From: Cyclobacterium amurskyense
GTDB taxonomy: Bacteria; Bacteroidota; Bacteroidia; Cytophagales; Cyclobacteriaceae
Direction: 5' to 3'
Assembly (NCBI RefSeq): GCF_001050135.1
Contig: NZ_CP012040.1
Coordinates: 5,163,001-5,227,000, forward strand
Length of the DNA: 64,000 bases
In this document: piece after piece, positions 17,584 through 27,127 of the stretch
How the letters are laid out: each line of letters begins with the position of its first letter
Position numbering within the stretch: position 1 is the stretch's first letter
Translations under genes and position numbers: made by a program
The notes under the pieces: generated by a model
What the model was told of the DNA's origin: nothing
Databases searched by the model: none
Seen by the model: the letters and a program-made list of their open reading frames with translations, nothing else

Positions 17584-18984
17584 ATGTGCTGCATTGGGAT
17601 ATTTTGGCTAACCTTGTCATGTGGAAATAAAGTCACTACAAGAGATGTTCCTGTGGAGCTCCCGGAAAGTTTTTCTCTTCCAACAGGAGCTTCTGAACTT
17701 GAAACCGACTGGTGGGCTGCTTTTAAGGATAACCAATTAAATGCATTGATAGATACTGCTATAGCTCACAATCTAGAATTGAAAAGCTCTTGGTTTCAGG
17801 TCGCACAAGAAGCCAGTAATGTTGCCATAATTTCCTCTCAGAGAGTTCCTCAAGTGTTTTTAGAACTACAGGGAGGCGCAAGTAGACCTGCTCCTGATTT
17901 TGTAGGGGGAGAAAACACTCAATTGTCTTTGCGAACAAGTTACGAGGTAGATCTTTGGGGAAGAGTAAAGCAAAGTAAGCTAGCAGCAGAAAATCGTTTA
18001 ATGGCAAGTTACCTAGATTACCAAACCCTTGCCATTACCATAGCTGGAGAAGTTTCGTTGACTTGGTTTTCCATTAAAGCTTTTCAAGAACAACTGAAAT
18101 TGATTCAAGAACAAACAAAATACAACCAACAAGTGTTGGCACTGATCCGAGCGCGGTTTGCGAGCGGGCAGGTAAGAGGTGTTGACATTCTTCGTCAGGA
18201 ACAGCTGATTGAAAACACCAAAGAAGAAGCGCTTTCTGTACAAATGGAGGTGAAAACATTAAGAAACAGGCTTGCCGTATTGCTTGGCATCGCGCCAGGC
18301 AAGCTTTTAGTTGCTCCAGACAGAGACAGCCAATTACCAAGTCTAAATTCCATTCCTGACGCTGGTTTACCCATGGAATTGATCAATAGACGCCCTGACA
18401 TTCAAAGCAGTTTTAATCGCATGCAGGCTGCCGACAGGGAGGTTGCAGTAGCGATTAGCAATACTTATCCAAGACTTTCTTTCAACCTTACCGGGGCCTT
18501 AAGATCCAATACACTTACCAACTTGGTGGAATCTCAGGCAGCATCTTTAACAGGTAGCTTATTGATGCCACTTTTTTACGGTGGAAGATTAAATGCCGAA
18601 AAGAAACAAGCAGAAGCTTTTAGAGAACAACAGGTTCAAGAGTATGGTCAAACCATTTTACAAGCCCTTCAGGAGGTGGAAGATGCAATGGTTCGTGAAA
18701 GTCTTCAAAAAGAAATTATCAAAAACCTTGAAAAGCAACTGAACCTTGCCGAACGGACATTTCAACAACTGCGGGTTGAATATCTCAATGGGTCCATTGC
18801 CTACCTTGATGTGCTGGTCACATTGGATCAGATGCAGCAATTGAAAAGAGAAATGGTCACAGAAAAATTGAACTTGCTTTTGTACAGGGTTTCCCTTTAC
18901 CGCTCCCTTGCAGGGGGATTCCAAACGCCCATTGAAAACGAGGAGGAATTTAGCATGAATGAAAACACAATCCCGACAAAATGA
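17584..18984 (+). CDS. RND efflux outer-membrane lipoprotein, NodT/TolC family
   Basis: Starting at the ATG at 17584 gives 466 residues with a short lipoprotein signal (LTLSC, Cys13). This start is chosen over a TTG at 17452 that would bury the signal. Two OEP domains (PF02321) follow, with family features WWAAFKDNQLNALIDTAIAHN, the internal repeat boundary RRPDIQ and YLDVLV near the end. Such proteins form the trimeric outer-membrane channel of tripartite pumps. The stop overlaps the adaptor gene by 4 bp, so channel, adaptor and pump are translated together. Confidence 0.93.
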   Translation: MCCIGIFWLTLSCGNKVTTRDVPVELPESFSLPTGASELETDWWAAFKDNQLNALIDTAIAHNLELKSSWFQVAQEASNVAIISSQRVPQVFLELQGGASRPAPDFVGGENTQLSLRTSYEVDLWGRVKQSKLAAENRLMASYLDYQTLAITIAGEVSLTWFSIKAFQEQLKLIQEQTKYNQQVLALIRARFASGQVRGVDILRQEQLIENTKEEALSVQMEVKTLRNRLAVLLGIAPGKLLVAPDRDSQLPSLNSIPDAGLPMELINRRPDIQSSFNRMQAADREVAVAISNTYPRLSFNLTGALRSNTLTNLVESQAASLTGSLLMPLFYGGRLNAEKKQAEAFREQQVQEYGQTILQALQEVEDAMVRESLQKEIIKNLEKQLNLAERTFQQLRVEYLNGSIAYLDVLVTLDQMQQLKREMVTEKLNLLLYRVSLYRSLAGGFQTPIENEEEFSMNENTIPTK

Positions 18985-20147
18985 CTAAGAAAAAAACCAT
19001 ATTTATAAGCCTGGGATTATTGATTGGTAGTGTCCTAATCGCTATGCTCTTTTTCTGGACAGCACCAGAGGCTGAAATGGAAGGAGCCTCAAAAACTACT
19101 GCCATGTTAGTGGATGTGGTACAAGCGGAGCAGGGTGATTTTACACCTACCATCGTGGCAACAGGCATTGTTCAACCAGCTACCGACATTTCCTTAAGCA
19201 ATCAGGTAGGTGGAGAAATCACAGGCATTGCTAAACAGTTCCTTCCTGGTGCCTATGTGAAAAAGGGTGAGCTGTTATTACAAATCAATCCTGCTGATTA
19301 TAAAAATACTCTTCTATTGAGGAAAAGTGATTTATCCTTGGCCCAATCGGATTACGAAGTTGAGCTGGGCCGTCAGGATGTTGCGCTAAAAGATTATGAA
19401 TTAATTGGAGATGAGTTGACATCCAAAAATCAGAACTTGGTTCTTAGGAAACCTCAACTGTTAGCTGCAAAAGCCAATGTGGAAGCTGCTGAAGCTGCGG
19501 TAAACCAAGCGGAATTAAATTTAGAGCGAGCGGGAATTTGGGCACCCTTTGATGCGCATATATTGTCACGAAATGTAAATCTAGGATCTCAAATCACTCC
19601 TGGCTCAGACTTGGGGCGTTTGGTAGGGATTGATGAATATTGGGTAATGGCCAATATACCTCTTTCCAAAGTAAACTGGTTGTCTATAGGGGAAGAGGTT
19701 GGTGGAACAGGTTCCCCAGTAAAAATTGTACATCCAGCGGCTTGGGAGCCAGGACAGTTTCGCGAAGGGCATGTATCAAGATTGGTTGGAGCCTTGGACA
19801 ATCAAACTCGATTAGCCCGAGTAATTATTCGCATTGCTGATCCATTATTGCGAAGAACACCCAATCCAGATAAACCTCCCTTGATCATTGGAACCTTTGT
19901 AGAAGTACAAATTGAAGCCCGCGAATTAGTAGATGTCACCCGACTTGAACGTCAATACATACGACCTGGGAATTCCGTTTGGGTCATTCAAGAAGGTAAA
20001 TTGAACATACGTAATGTCAACATCCTCTTTGAGGATCAGGATTTTGCTTATATCAATGAGGGCTTGTCTGCCAACGACCAAGTGGTGGCAACAGATCTTG
20101 CCACTGTAGTTGATGGTTCACCGCTTCGTTTGGACCCTGATAAATAG
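18981..20147 (+). CDS. RND efflux periplasmic adaptor (MFP)
   Basis: The 388-residue protein has an N-terminal membrane anchor (about 6-28), the lipoyl half-motif ISLSNQVGGEITGIAKQFLP and a coiled hairpin with alternating Ala and Leu around residues 105-175. A second lipoyl half (IWAPFDAHILSRNVNLGSQI) and the beta-barrel and membrane-proximal domains follow. It bridges the RND pump and the NodT-type channel. It overlaps the preceding gene by 4 bp and ends 8 bp before the pump gene. The family is clear; the drug or metal specificity is not. Confidence 0.93.
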   Translation: MTKKKTIFISLGLLIGSVLIAMLFFWTAPEAEMEGASKTTAMLVDVVQAEQGDFTPTIVATGIVQPATDISLSNQVGGEITGIAKQFLPGAYVKKGELLLQINPADYKNTLLLRKSDLSLAQSDYEVELGRQDVALKDYELIGDELTSKNQNLVLRKPQLLAAKANVEAAEAAVNQAELNLERAGIWAPFDAHILSRNVNLGSQITPGSDLGRLVGIDEYWVMANIPLSKVNWLSIGEEVGGTGSPVKIVHPAAWEPGQFREGHVSRLVGALDNQTRLARVIIRIADPLLRRTPNPDKPPLIIGTFVEVQIEARELVDVTRLERQYIRPGNSVWVIQEGKLNIRNVNILFEDQDFAYINEGLSANDQVVATDLATVVDGSPLRLDPDK

Positions 20148-20155
20148 TTAAAACC

Positions 20156-23100
20156 ATGCAGGAACCTAAAAACCTAGAAACTGAAACAGGCGCCATTGCC
20201 TTTATGGCCAGAAGACCAATCATCACCAATTTGCTGATGGTAATCTTACTGTTTGGAGGAGTTTACACCATGTATTCCATCCAAAAAGAAGTTTTCCCAC
20301 AGTTTCAACTGGACATAGTGGAAGTATCTGTGGTATACCCTGGAGCTGCCCCAGAGGAGGTGGAACAAGGTATAGTCTTGCCGGTAGAAGAAAAGGTCAG
20401 AGAAGTTCAAGGCATTAAAGAAATTATTTCCCAGGCTGATGAGGGTTCAGGAACTGTAGAAATCTGGCTAATACCTGGTACAGACCGCATGAAGGCACTT
20501 CAGGATATTAATCAAGCGGTAAGCAGAATTCAGACTTTTCCCGATGACATTGAAAGACCTCAAATTGTCCTTCAAAATCAACAAATGGACGTGATGCAGG
20601 TAGGGATTTATGGCAATGTGGATGTATGGACGCTTAGGATTTTAGCCGAAAGATTGCGAACAAGGCTTCTTAGTGATGATCAGATCACCCAAGTTGAAAT
20701 CGGCAATGTGCCTGATTTTGTAACACATGTGGAGATCCCAAGAAATACACTGTTAAAATACAACCTCACCTTGGGGCAGGTGGCTGACTTGATTGAAAAT
20801 TCAAGTCGAGACATTCCGGCTGGATCCATAGAGACGCTTTCTGGGGAAATTCTCTTAAGAATGGAAGAGCGGAAACTGGTGGCTGAGGAATTTTCAACCA
20901 TAGATATCATATCTTCCGAATCCGGCTCTACAGTTACTTTAGGAGATATTGCCAGTATACGAGATGGCTTTGAGGAAGTGGGGTTTAACGGTCAATTTGA
21001 ACAGCAAAATACGGTAGACCTGGAAGTCTTTCGGATTGGTAATCAATCGCCTCTGGATATAGAGGCTACCGTAAAAGATATACTAGAGGAGTTTAGGCCT
21101 AGTTTGCCTCCAGGCGTACAAGTACGAATCGAAAGCAATAGAGCAGAAGATTTTCGGGAAAGACTCTCTTTGCTTACTGAAAATGGGCTCATGGCTATAA
21201 TAATAGTACTTGTTATTCTAGGTTTGTTTTTGGAGTATCGCTTGGCTTTTTGGGTAATGATGGGCATGACCATATCCTTTGTAGGAGCTATGATTTTTCT
21301 TCCAGCCGTAGGAATTAGTGTCAACATGATTTCCATGTTTGGCTTTTTGATTGTTATGGGAATTGTGGTAGATGATGCCATTGTTGTGGGAGAAAACATT
21401 TATGAGTACCGACAAAAAGGTTATTCGCATATGGATGCGGCTATATTAGGGGCCAAAGATGTTTCAAAACCCGTTATTGTAAGTGTGCTAACCACCATCA
21501 TGGCATTTGTGCCGCTACTTTTCATACCAGGAGAAACAGGAAAATATTGGTGGCCATTACCTGTTGTAGTAATAGTAGTACTTTTTGTTTCCTTATTCGA
21601 AGCCCTATTCATTTTACCCTCTCATGTAACCAAGCCACCCAAAGAAAAGAAGCATCCCTGGGTAAAAAAGTTAGAAACATGGCAGGGAGCTATTGCATCT
21701 GGGTTTAACCGTTTTATCAATACCTATTACAAGCCTTTTCTTGACCTATGCCTGCGAAATCGTTATCTCACATTTTCTGGGGCCGTTTCACTATTGATTC
21801 TAGTAGGAGGTTTTGGTTACAGTGATCACATGGGCATGGTGCTAATGCCTGAAGTGGCTGCAGATGAGATTGAGGCCGCAGTAAGACTGCCTGTAGGGAC
21901 TACGAATGATCAGGCAGCAAAGGTGGCCGTAGAAATCACTAACAATACCCACAAAATGTTTGAAACTTATAACCTCTACGAAGTGGCTTACGGGGTCAAA
22001 ACCAATGTACGGGGAAAGGATTTTATTGACGTGGAAATAGTGATGAAACCACCAGACCAGCGGGACATGAGTCCAAAAGAACTTATCGCACTTTGGCGCG
22101 AAAATATTGGAGACATTAAGGGCGTTGACCAAATCAATTTTGAGGCGGAAAGAGGTCCTGGTGGTGCCCGGCAAGATATAAGTGTAGATTTGAGTCACCC
22201 TGATATCAACGTTTTAGAGAGGGCAAGCCAGGCATTTTTGGAACGGGTGCAAACCTTTACAGAAACAAGAGATGTGAGTGACAACTATAACAAAGGCAAA
22301 CTTCAGTTGGGCTTTGAATTGCTACCCGAGGGTCGAAACCTTGGACTTACACCCAATATTGTAGGCCAACAGATTCGTGATGCCTTTTTTGGTGCCTTGG
22401 CTATGCGGCAACTTCGGGGTATCAATGAATTTGAAGTAAGGGTGAAATTGCCCCTGGAGGAGCGAAAAGACATTAATTACCTGGAGGATTTTATTATTCA
22501 GGCACCTGATGGTACTGCTATTCCCTTATTGGATGTAGTGCGCATTAAAGAAGGGGAAACCTTTACAAATATTAACCGGAGAGATGGCAAAAGAGTGGTC
22601 AATGTGGGCATGGATGTGGAACCTGCAGCAGCACAAACTCGAGTGCTAAAGGCTTTAAATGAGCGAGTATTGCCACAATTGCGTGCTGATTTTCCAGGTA
22701 TTGCCTGGACTTATGAAGGAAGTCAAGCGGAAATGCGGGAATCCACGGATGCTTTGTGGTCTGGATTTATCATTGCCATGCTATTGATCTTTTGTCTTTT
22801 GACCATTGCTTTGGGTAGTTATTCGCAACCCATTATAATCATGCTTGCCATTCCTTTTGGCATTGTAGGAGCTGTAATCGGACATATTCTATTGGGCTAT
22901 GATTTGTCCTTAGTAAGTTTAATGGGAGTAATTGCCTTGTCTGGTGTGGTTGTAAATGACTCTTTGATCATGATCGACTATGCCAATAAAAACAGGAGGG
23001 ATTTATCGGCTTATGAAGCCATCCACGAAGCAGGGGTAAGGCGTTTTCGCCCTATAGTATTGACAACGCTGACTACCTTTGGTGGCCTAACACCTATAAT

Positions 23101-23266
23101 TCTAGAAACATCCAGTCAGGCTTTCCAATTAATTCCTATGGCCATTTCTTTAGGCTTTGGTATCATTTTCGCTACCGCAATTATTTTAGTAATTGTACCT
23201 TGTTTATACATGATTTTCGAGGATTTGGTAGAAGCCGTAAAGCCCAAAAAGAAAGTTAGTGCATAA
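20156..23266 (+). CDS. RND efflux pump, AcrB family inner-membrane permease
   Basis: The 1036-residue protein has the full RND architecture: helix 1, a first periplasmic loop with VVYPGAAPEEVEQGI, helices 2-6 with MGIVVDDAIVVGENI (the proton-relay aspartates), a second loop and helices 8-12. ATSSQAFQLIPMA-like and GIIFATAIILVIVPCLY segments close it. The length equals that of AcrB-type pumps. It exports hydrophobic compounds using the proton gradient with the adaptor and channel encoded upstream. The sequence resembles the HAE-type group rather than heavy-metal CusA, judged from the lack of Met clusters. Substrate is unknown. Confidence 0.95.
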   Translation: MQEPKNLETETGAIAFMARRPIITNLLMVILLFGGVYTMYSIQKEVFPQFQLDIVEVSVVYPGAAPEEVEQGIVLPVEEKVREVQGIKEIISQADEGSGTVEIWLIPGTDRMKALQDINQAVSRIQTFPDDIERPQIVLQNQQMDVMQVGIYGNVDVWTLRILAERLRTRLLSDDQITQVEIGNVPDFVTHVEIPRNTLLKYNLTLGQVADLIENSSRDIPAGSIETLSGEILLRMEERKLVAEEFSTIDIISSESGSTVTLGDIASIRDGFEEVGFNGQFEQQNTVDLEVFRIGNQSPLDIEATVKDILEEFRPSLPPGVQVRIESNRAEDFRERLSLLTENGLMAIIIVLVILGLFLEYRLAFWVMMGMTISFVGAMIFLPAVGISVNMISMFGFLIVMGIVVDDAIVVGENIYEYRQKGYSHMDAAILGAKDVSKPVIVSVLTTIMAFVPLLFIPGETGKYWWPLPVVVIVVLFVSLFEALFILPSHVTKPPKEKKHPWVKKLETWQGAIASGFNRFINTYYKPFLDLCLRNRYLTFSGAVSLLILVGGFGYSDHMGMVLMPEVAADEIEAAVRLPVGTTNDQAAKVAVEITNNTHKMFETYNLYEVAYGVKTNVRGKDFIDVEIVMKPPDQRDMSPKELIALWRENIGDIKGVDQINFEAERGPGGARQDISVDLSHPDINVLERASQAFLERVQTFTETRDVSDNYNKGKLQLGFELLPEGRNLGLTPNIVGQQIRDAFFGALAMRQLRGINEFEVRVKLPLEERKDINYLEDFIIQAPDGTAIPLLDVVRIKEGETFTNINRRDGKRVVNVGMDVEPAAAQTRVLKALNERVLPQLRADFPGIAWTYEGSQAEMRESTDALWSGFIIAMLLIFCLLTIALGSYSQPIIIMLAIPFGIVGAVIGHILLGYDLSLVSLMGVIALSGVVVNDSLIMIDYANKNRRDLSAYEAIHEAGVRRFRPIVLTTLTTFGGLTPIILETSSQAFQLIPMAISLGFGIIFATAIILVIVPCLYMIFEDLVEAVKPKKKVSA

Positions 23267-23310
23267 ATTCAAATGTAAAAAAACCTTATATTTGAACAAA
23301 TAGGAAAATC

Positions 23311-23739
23311 ATGAAACAATTCATTCATCTAACGCTGTTTGTACTTTTGATGAGTAGCTCATTTTTAGTTAAGGCACAAGTGGTAGATCAAAAAGTTCAT
23401 CACGTTGTTTTTCAGGTCACCAAAGGAGAAGTTGCTGACCAAAATAAAGCCATAGCTCAGCTAAACAATATCTTGAAAGCTTTGCCGAATGCTGAAATCG
23501 AGGTGGTTTGCCACAGTGGTGCGCTGCCAATGGTTTTGAAAGAAAAGAGCCAGGTTTTAGAGGGCATAGCTAAACTACAAAGCAGGGGTGTGGTATTTGC
23601 TGCTTGTGAGAACACTATGCGCAGGGCCAAGGCAAGCAAAGAAGACTTGGTAGACGGAGCCATTACCGTTCCATCTGGCCTTGCAGAAATCATTATAAAA
23701 CAAGAACAAGGTTGGGCCTATATAAAGGCAGGAAATTAA
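23311..23739 (+). CDS. Secreted DsrE/DsrF-like protein
   Basis: The 142-residue protein has a signal peptide (LVKAQ, residue 23) and a DsrE-like fold, seen in the alternating strands HHVVFQVTKGE, AEIEVVCHSGALPMVL and GVVFAACENTMRRAKAS. The conserved cysteine lies in AACENT, where family members carry a reactive Cys. Cytosolic relatives move sulfur, while exported ones in Bacteroidota are uncharacterised. A TAnnTTTG-type -7 element (TATATTTG) lies at 23287-23294, so the gene may have its own promoter despite being 44 bp after the RND pump. Confidence 0.85.
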   Translation: MKQFIHLTLFVLLMSSSFLVKAQVVDQKVHHVVFQVTKGEVADQNKAIAQLNNILKALPNAEIEVVCHSGALPMVLKEKSQVLEGIAKLQSRGVVFAACENTMRRAKASKEDLVDGAITVPSGLAEIIIKQEQGWAYIKAGN

Positions 23740-24286
23740 TTGCTAAAGTTCAGTATTGCGTATAGAATTCGTCAGTCCTAAAAGTACAAAATCTCTCTTT
23801 TAAGAGGGAATAGGGAGATTTTGTCCCAGTCTTTCTACAATTCCAGCCTAGGATAGAAGGACTTTCCCTTAATAATTCCTTCCGACCTTTGTCGGGAGGA
23901 ATTAATTTTTTAAACTAAAATCCCAGCGGCCGTGCGAAGTCGAATCCATAGGATTACCTATCCATCATACCTATTCATTTGGCTGCGCTTAGGAGTTTGT
24001 AACCCTGATGACTTTTTTAAAATTATATATTATTGGAACAAAATAATATACCCGTTGAAATACCCCTTCCTATAAGTCCCACAATTTTTTTTGGTCTTTT
24101 GCAAAATCTTTTTAACCTGGTCTCCATAAATCATAACCCATATATATTCAAATAGTTATGCCGGATAATTCACCTCTTTTCTATTTCGTTTTATAATTAA
24201 ATTGAAGTCAAATTAAAAAAAATCCCCCCTCTAAGAGGGATCGCTGCAATCCCTGCGTCTAAAGAGAAAAAGAAAACAACATTTTT
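23740..24286. other. Intergenic region with hairpins
   Basis: No gene is visible in this 547-bp gap. It holds an inverted repeat ACAAAATCTC (23786-23795) / GAGATTTTGT (23815-23824), a terminator-like hairpin at 23871-23911, and an AAATCCC-type element at 24217-24240. The latter two or three belong to structured repeats found elsewhere in the window. Confidence 0.6.
23871..23911 (+). terminator. Terminator-like hairpin
   Basis: AATTCCTTCCGAC (23874-23886) pairs with GTCGGGAGGAATT (23891-23903) with one G-T or mismatch position. It is followed after AA by six T residues. It could end the transcript of the DsrE-like gene 130 bp upstream. Confidence 0.7.
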
Positions 24287-24619
24287 ATGAAAAAGATACT
24301 AATAATGATCGCCATGGTAGCCCTTACCTCATTGTCTTATGCTCAAGGGCAAAGAGGCCAAAGGCCAGAACCACCTTCCGTAGAAGAAATGATCAAAATG
24401 GCCACCAAAGAATTGAGTCTATCCAAAGAGCAGGTAAGTGAATGGGAAGTCATACATGAAAAATATGCAGATGCCCTAAAGGATCGTTCTTCGGCTCAGG
24501 AAACCAGAAAAAAAATGGAAGAAGAATTGGAAGCCACTTTAACCGAAAATCAATTGGAGAAATACATTGAGAACAGAAAGAAAGGTGGCAACAGACCACA
24601 AAGGGGACCAAGACAATAA
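24287..24619 (+). CDS. Small secreted helical protein linked to CotH
   Basis: The 110-residue protein has a signal peptide (SYAQ, residue 20), then a helical region with many Glu and Lys residues and the pattern LSLSKEQVSEWEVIHEKYADAL. It ends in an Arg-, Gly- and Pro-rich tail. This resembles Spy/CpxP-like or DUF4890-like periplasmic proteins, but without the LTxxQ repeats needed for a firm call. It lies 90 bp upstream of the CotH lipoprotein gene on the same strand, an arrangement that suggests they function together. Confidence 0.75.
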   Translation: MKKILIMIAMVALTSLSYAQGQRGQRPEPPSVEEMIKMATKELSLSKEQVSEWEVIHEKYADALKDRSSAQETRKKMEEELEATLTENQLEKYIENRKKGGNRPQRGPRQ

Positions 24620-24709
24620 TTAGATAGGACTAGAAAAAAGAAATAGGTCATCGGGCAATTGACATTTTTTCTATTTCCTCCAAAAACTATAACGTTAATT
24701 AATACTACT

Positions 24710-26179
24710 ATGATTAAGCGAGAAAAACTTTCTTTGATACGGTATTCCAAATACCTTTACCTATTATTTTTCATTTTCACAATGGCATCCTGTATGGATG
24801 AAGTTGAAGATATAATCGAAGAGGACGATGATGAGGAACAGGTAATCTTTGATGATACGGATTTTGAGGCTACTGATTGGACAGAGGCAACTCACAGTAA
24901 GGATGCAGATCCTAATTTTGATGAGGTATTTGAAGATCAAGCTGTAAAAAGGTTGGATATTGTAATCACCGAAGATCGTTGGCAGACAATGCTAGACGAT
25001 ATGACTGATTTGTATGGCACTTTCGGTTCCCGTGGTGGTGCTGGCGGCGGTGGTCCTGGTGGTGGATTTGGAGGCGGAGGTAGTAGCTTTGCCGAAGAGG
25101 ATCCTGTTTTTGTACCAGCAGAGATCTTTTATGAGGATAAAGAGTGGTATAGGGTAGGTGTCCGCTTTAAAGGAAATTCAAGCTTACAAAGTAGCTGGCA
25201 ATCAGGCATTTTAAAGTTGTCTTTTAAACTTGATTTTGATGAGTTTGAGGACGATTACCCACAGATTAAAAACCAAAGATTTTTTGGCTTTAAAAAACTA
25301 AGCCTCAAAAACAATTACAATGACAAGTCCATGTTGAGGGAAAAAGTGGCTACTGAGATATTCAGAGATGTTGGCTTGGCTGCTTCACATACTGCTTTTT
25401 ATACGGTGTATGTAGATCATGGAGATGGACCCGTCTATTTTGGACTGTACACCTTAGTTGAAGAAGTAGACGATACCGTATTGGACACTCAGTTTTCTGA
25501 TGAGAATGGAAACCTATACAAACCAGATGGTGATGCGGCAAGTTTTGCAGCAGGAACTTATGATGAGGATGAATATGTGAAGAAAAACAATGAGGATGAA
25601 GCGGATTTTTCTGATGTAGCAAGCCTCCTAGCCATTTTGCATGACGAATCAAGAACAAGTGATCCAGCAACCTGGAGAGCAAGCCTTGAAGAAATTTTAG
25701 ATACGGATGTATTTTTAAAATACCTGGCTGTAAATACCATCATTCAAAACTGGGATACCTATGGTAGAATGACGCACAATTATTTCTTATACAACAATTC
25801 GGACACGGATAAATTGACTTGGATACCATGGGACCATAATGAAGCCCTACAAACAGGTAATCAGCAAGGTAGTCTTCCACTAAATTTCTCAGGATTAAAT
25901 GCCTCTAGCTGGCCATTGATAGGTTACTTGTATGCGGATGATGTCTATAAGGCAAAATACGATGCCTACGTTGCCGAAGTGATTTCAGGTCCTTTTAGTA
26001 CAAGTACTGTACAGGCCAAATACAGCACCTATTCCACATTGGTAGAGCCTTATGCGACAACTGAATTAAATGGCTACACCTTTTTGAATAACAGCGGTGA
26101 CTTTCAAAGTGCTGTCAATACTTTGATGTCTCATGCCACATCAAGAGCATCAGCCGTAAGTAGTTACCTTAACAACTAG
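24710..26179 (+). CDS. CotH kinase-fold lipoprotein
   Basis: Starting at the ATG at 24710 the protein is 489 residues with a lipobox MASC (Cys28). An acidic stretch follows (about 30-50), then the CotH domain (PF08757) with VRFKGNSSLQSSWQSG, KKLSLKNNYNDKSMLREKVA, YFGLYTLVEEVD, LAVNTIIQNWDTYG and the WIPWDHNEAL active-site region. A glycine-rich insert at residues 106-126 splits the early part of the domain. In Bacillus, CotH is a protein kinase. Exported Bacteroidota homologues are uncharacterised and probably sit on the cell surface. The family call is firm. Confidence 0.92.
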   Translation: MIKREKLSLIRYSKYLYLLFFIFTMASCMDEVEDIIEEDDDEEQVIFDDTDFEATDWTEATHSKDADPNFDEVFEDQAVKRLDIVITEDRWQTMLDDMTDLYGTFGSRGGAGGGGPGGGFGGGGSSFAEEDPVFVPAEIFYEDKEWYRVGVRFKGNSSLQSSWQSGILKLSFKLDFDEFEDDYPQIKNQRFFGFKKLSLKNNYNDKSMLREKVATEIFRDVGLAASHTAFYTVYVDHGDGPVYFGLYTLVEEVDDTVLDTQFSDENGNLYKPDGDAASFAAGTYDEDEYVKKNNEDEADFSDVASLLAILHDESRTSDPATWRASLEEILDTDVFLKYLAVNTIIQNWDTYGRMTHNYFLYNNSDTDKLTWIPWDHNEALQTGNQQGSLPLNFSGLNASSWPLIGYLYADDVYKAKYDAYVAEVISGPFSTSTVQAKYSTYSTLVEPYATTELNGYTFLNNSGDFQSAVNTLMSHATSRASAVSSYLNN

Positions 26180-26234
26180 AGAACATTAATAGAAAATTAG
26201 GCTTGGTGCTTTAAAACCTGCCATAAAATTTAGG

Positions 26235-26463
26235 TTTAACCCGGATTATGTTATAGGATTTCTCCGTCCTGACAATAGTCAGGGGTGAAGCCTGTCCCGT
26301 GTTTACGGGAAGTGTTGCAATCGCAAGAAAATCAGGTCAGGTTTGGATATTTTAGCATAGCACCGCTATGGTGAAATTGAAAACAGCAACGATTGGGTAT
26401 TTTAAAGCGATTTCAGCACGTAATAGATTGTCTATTGCTTATTTCGGGTTAAAGCTTTAACAA
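26235..26463 (+). mobile_element. MITE-like element, copy 2
   Basis: This 229-bp copy matches the element at 15779..15994 and has perfect terminal inverted repeats, TTTAACCCG (26235-26243) and CGGGTTAAA (26455-26463). It lies right after the CotH gene, at the left border of a region of decayed genes. Confidence 0.8.
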
Positions 26464-26523
26464 GAAGAAGATAAATTAGTACAAACTCATTTTAATTCAT
26501 TTGTTTAAATACTGAAAAAAATT

Positions 26524-26996
26524 ATGGCAGTCATCGTCCTATCAACAAAGATCAAAGCTCCCATTGAAAGATGTTTTGATTTGTCAAGGAGTATTGAACT
26601 GCATAAGTTATCCACAGCACATACCAATGAAGAAGCGATTGATGGTGTTACTACTGGTTTAATAAAACTGGATGAACATGTAACTTGAAAAGCAACACAT
26701 TTTGGTATAAGTCAAAAACTTACTTCCAAAATCACTGAATTTCAAAGGCCTTCTTATTTTATTGATGAGATGGTTAAAGGTTCCTTTAAGAGTTTTAAAC
26801 ATTATCACTATTTTGAGTCGACTGAATACGGTACGCTTATGATCGATCGATTTGAATTCAAATCACCAATGGGATTATTGGGAGATTTGTAAATGCTGTT
26901 ATTCTAAAAAAATACATGAGAAACCTTTTGATCAAGAGAAATGAGACAATAAGAGAATTTGCTGAATCAGACAAATGGAGAGAAATTATTATCTAA
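26524..26996 (+). pseudogene. SRPBCC/START-like protein, nonsense and frameshift mutations
   Basis: From the ATG at 26524 the frame reads MAVIVLSTKIKAPIERCFDL, typical of a cytosolic SRPBCC (START-fold) protein. It is stopped by a TGA at 26686-26688, where relatives are expected to have Trp before KATHFG. The same frame then continues through YFIDEMVKGSFKSFKHYHYF and DRFEFKSPMGLLGD. Around 26880-26890 the reading shifts into another frame, giving VNAVILKKYMRNLLIKRNE, and ends with TDKWREIII-like residues before TAA at 26994. The two lesions make this a disabled gene. Original length was about 157 residues. Confidence 0.85.
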
Positions 26997-27127
26997 CAAT
27001 AATAAATTTTAAATCTGTTAACTATTCTTTGATAAATTAAGCCAAGCTGATCAGCCAAATAGAAACAATTTTTTTAAAATGAAGCTGAGATTATGTAGCT
27101 TGTAGCAACAATGCAATCGATATAATC

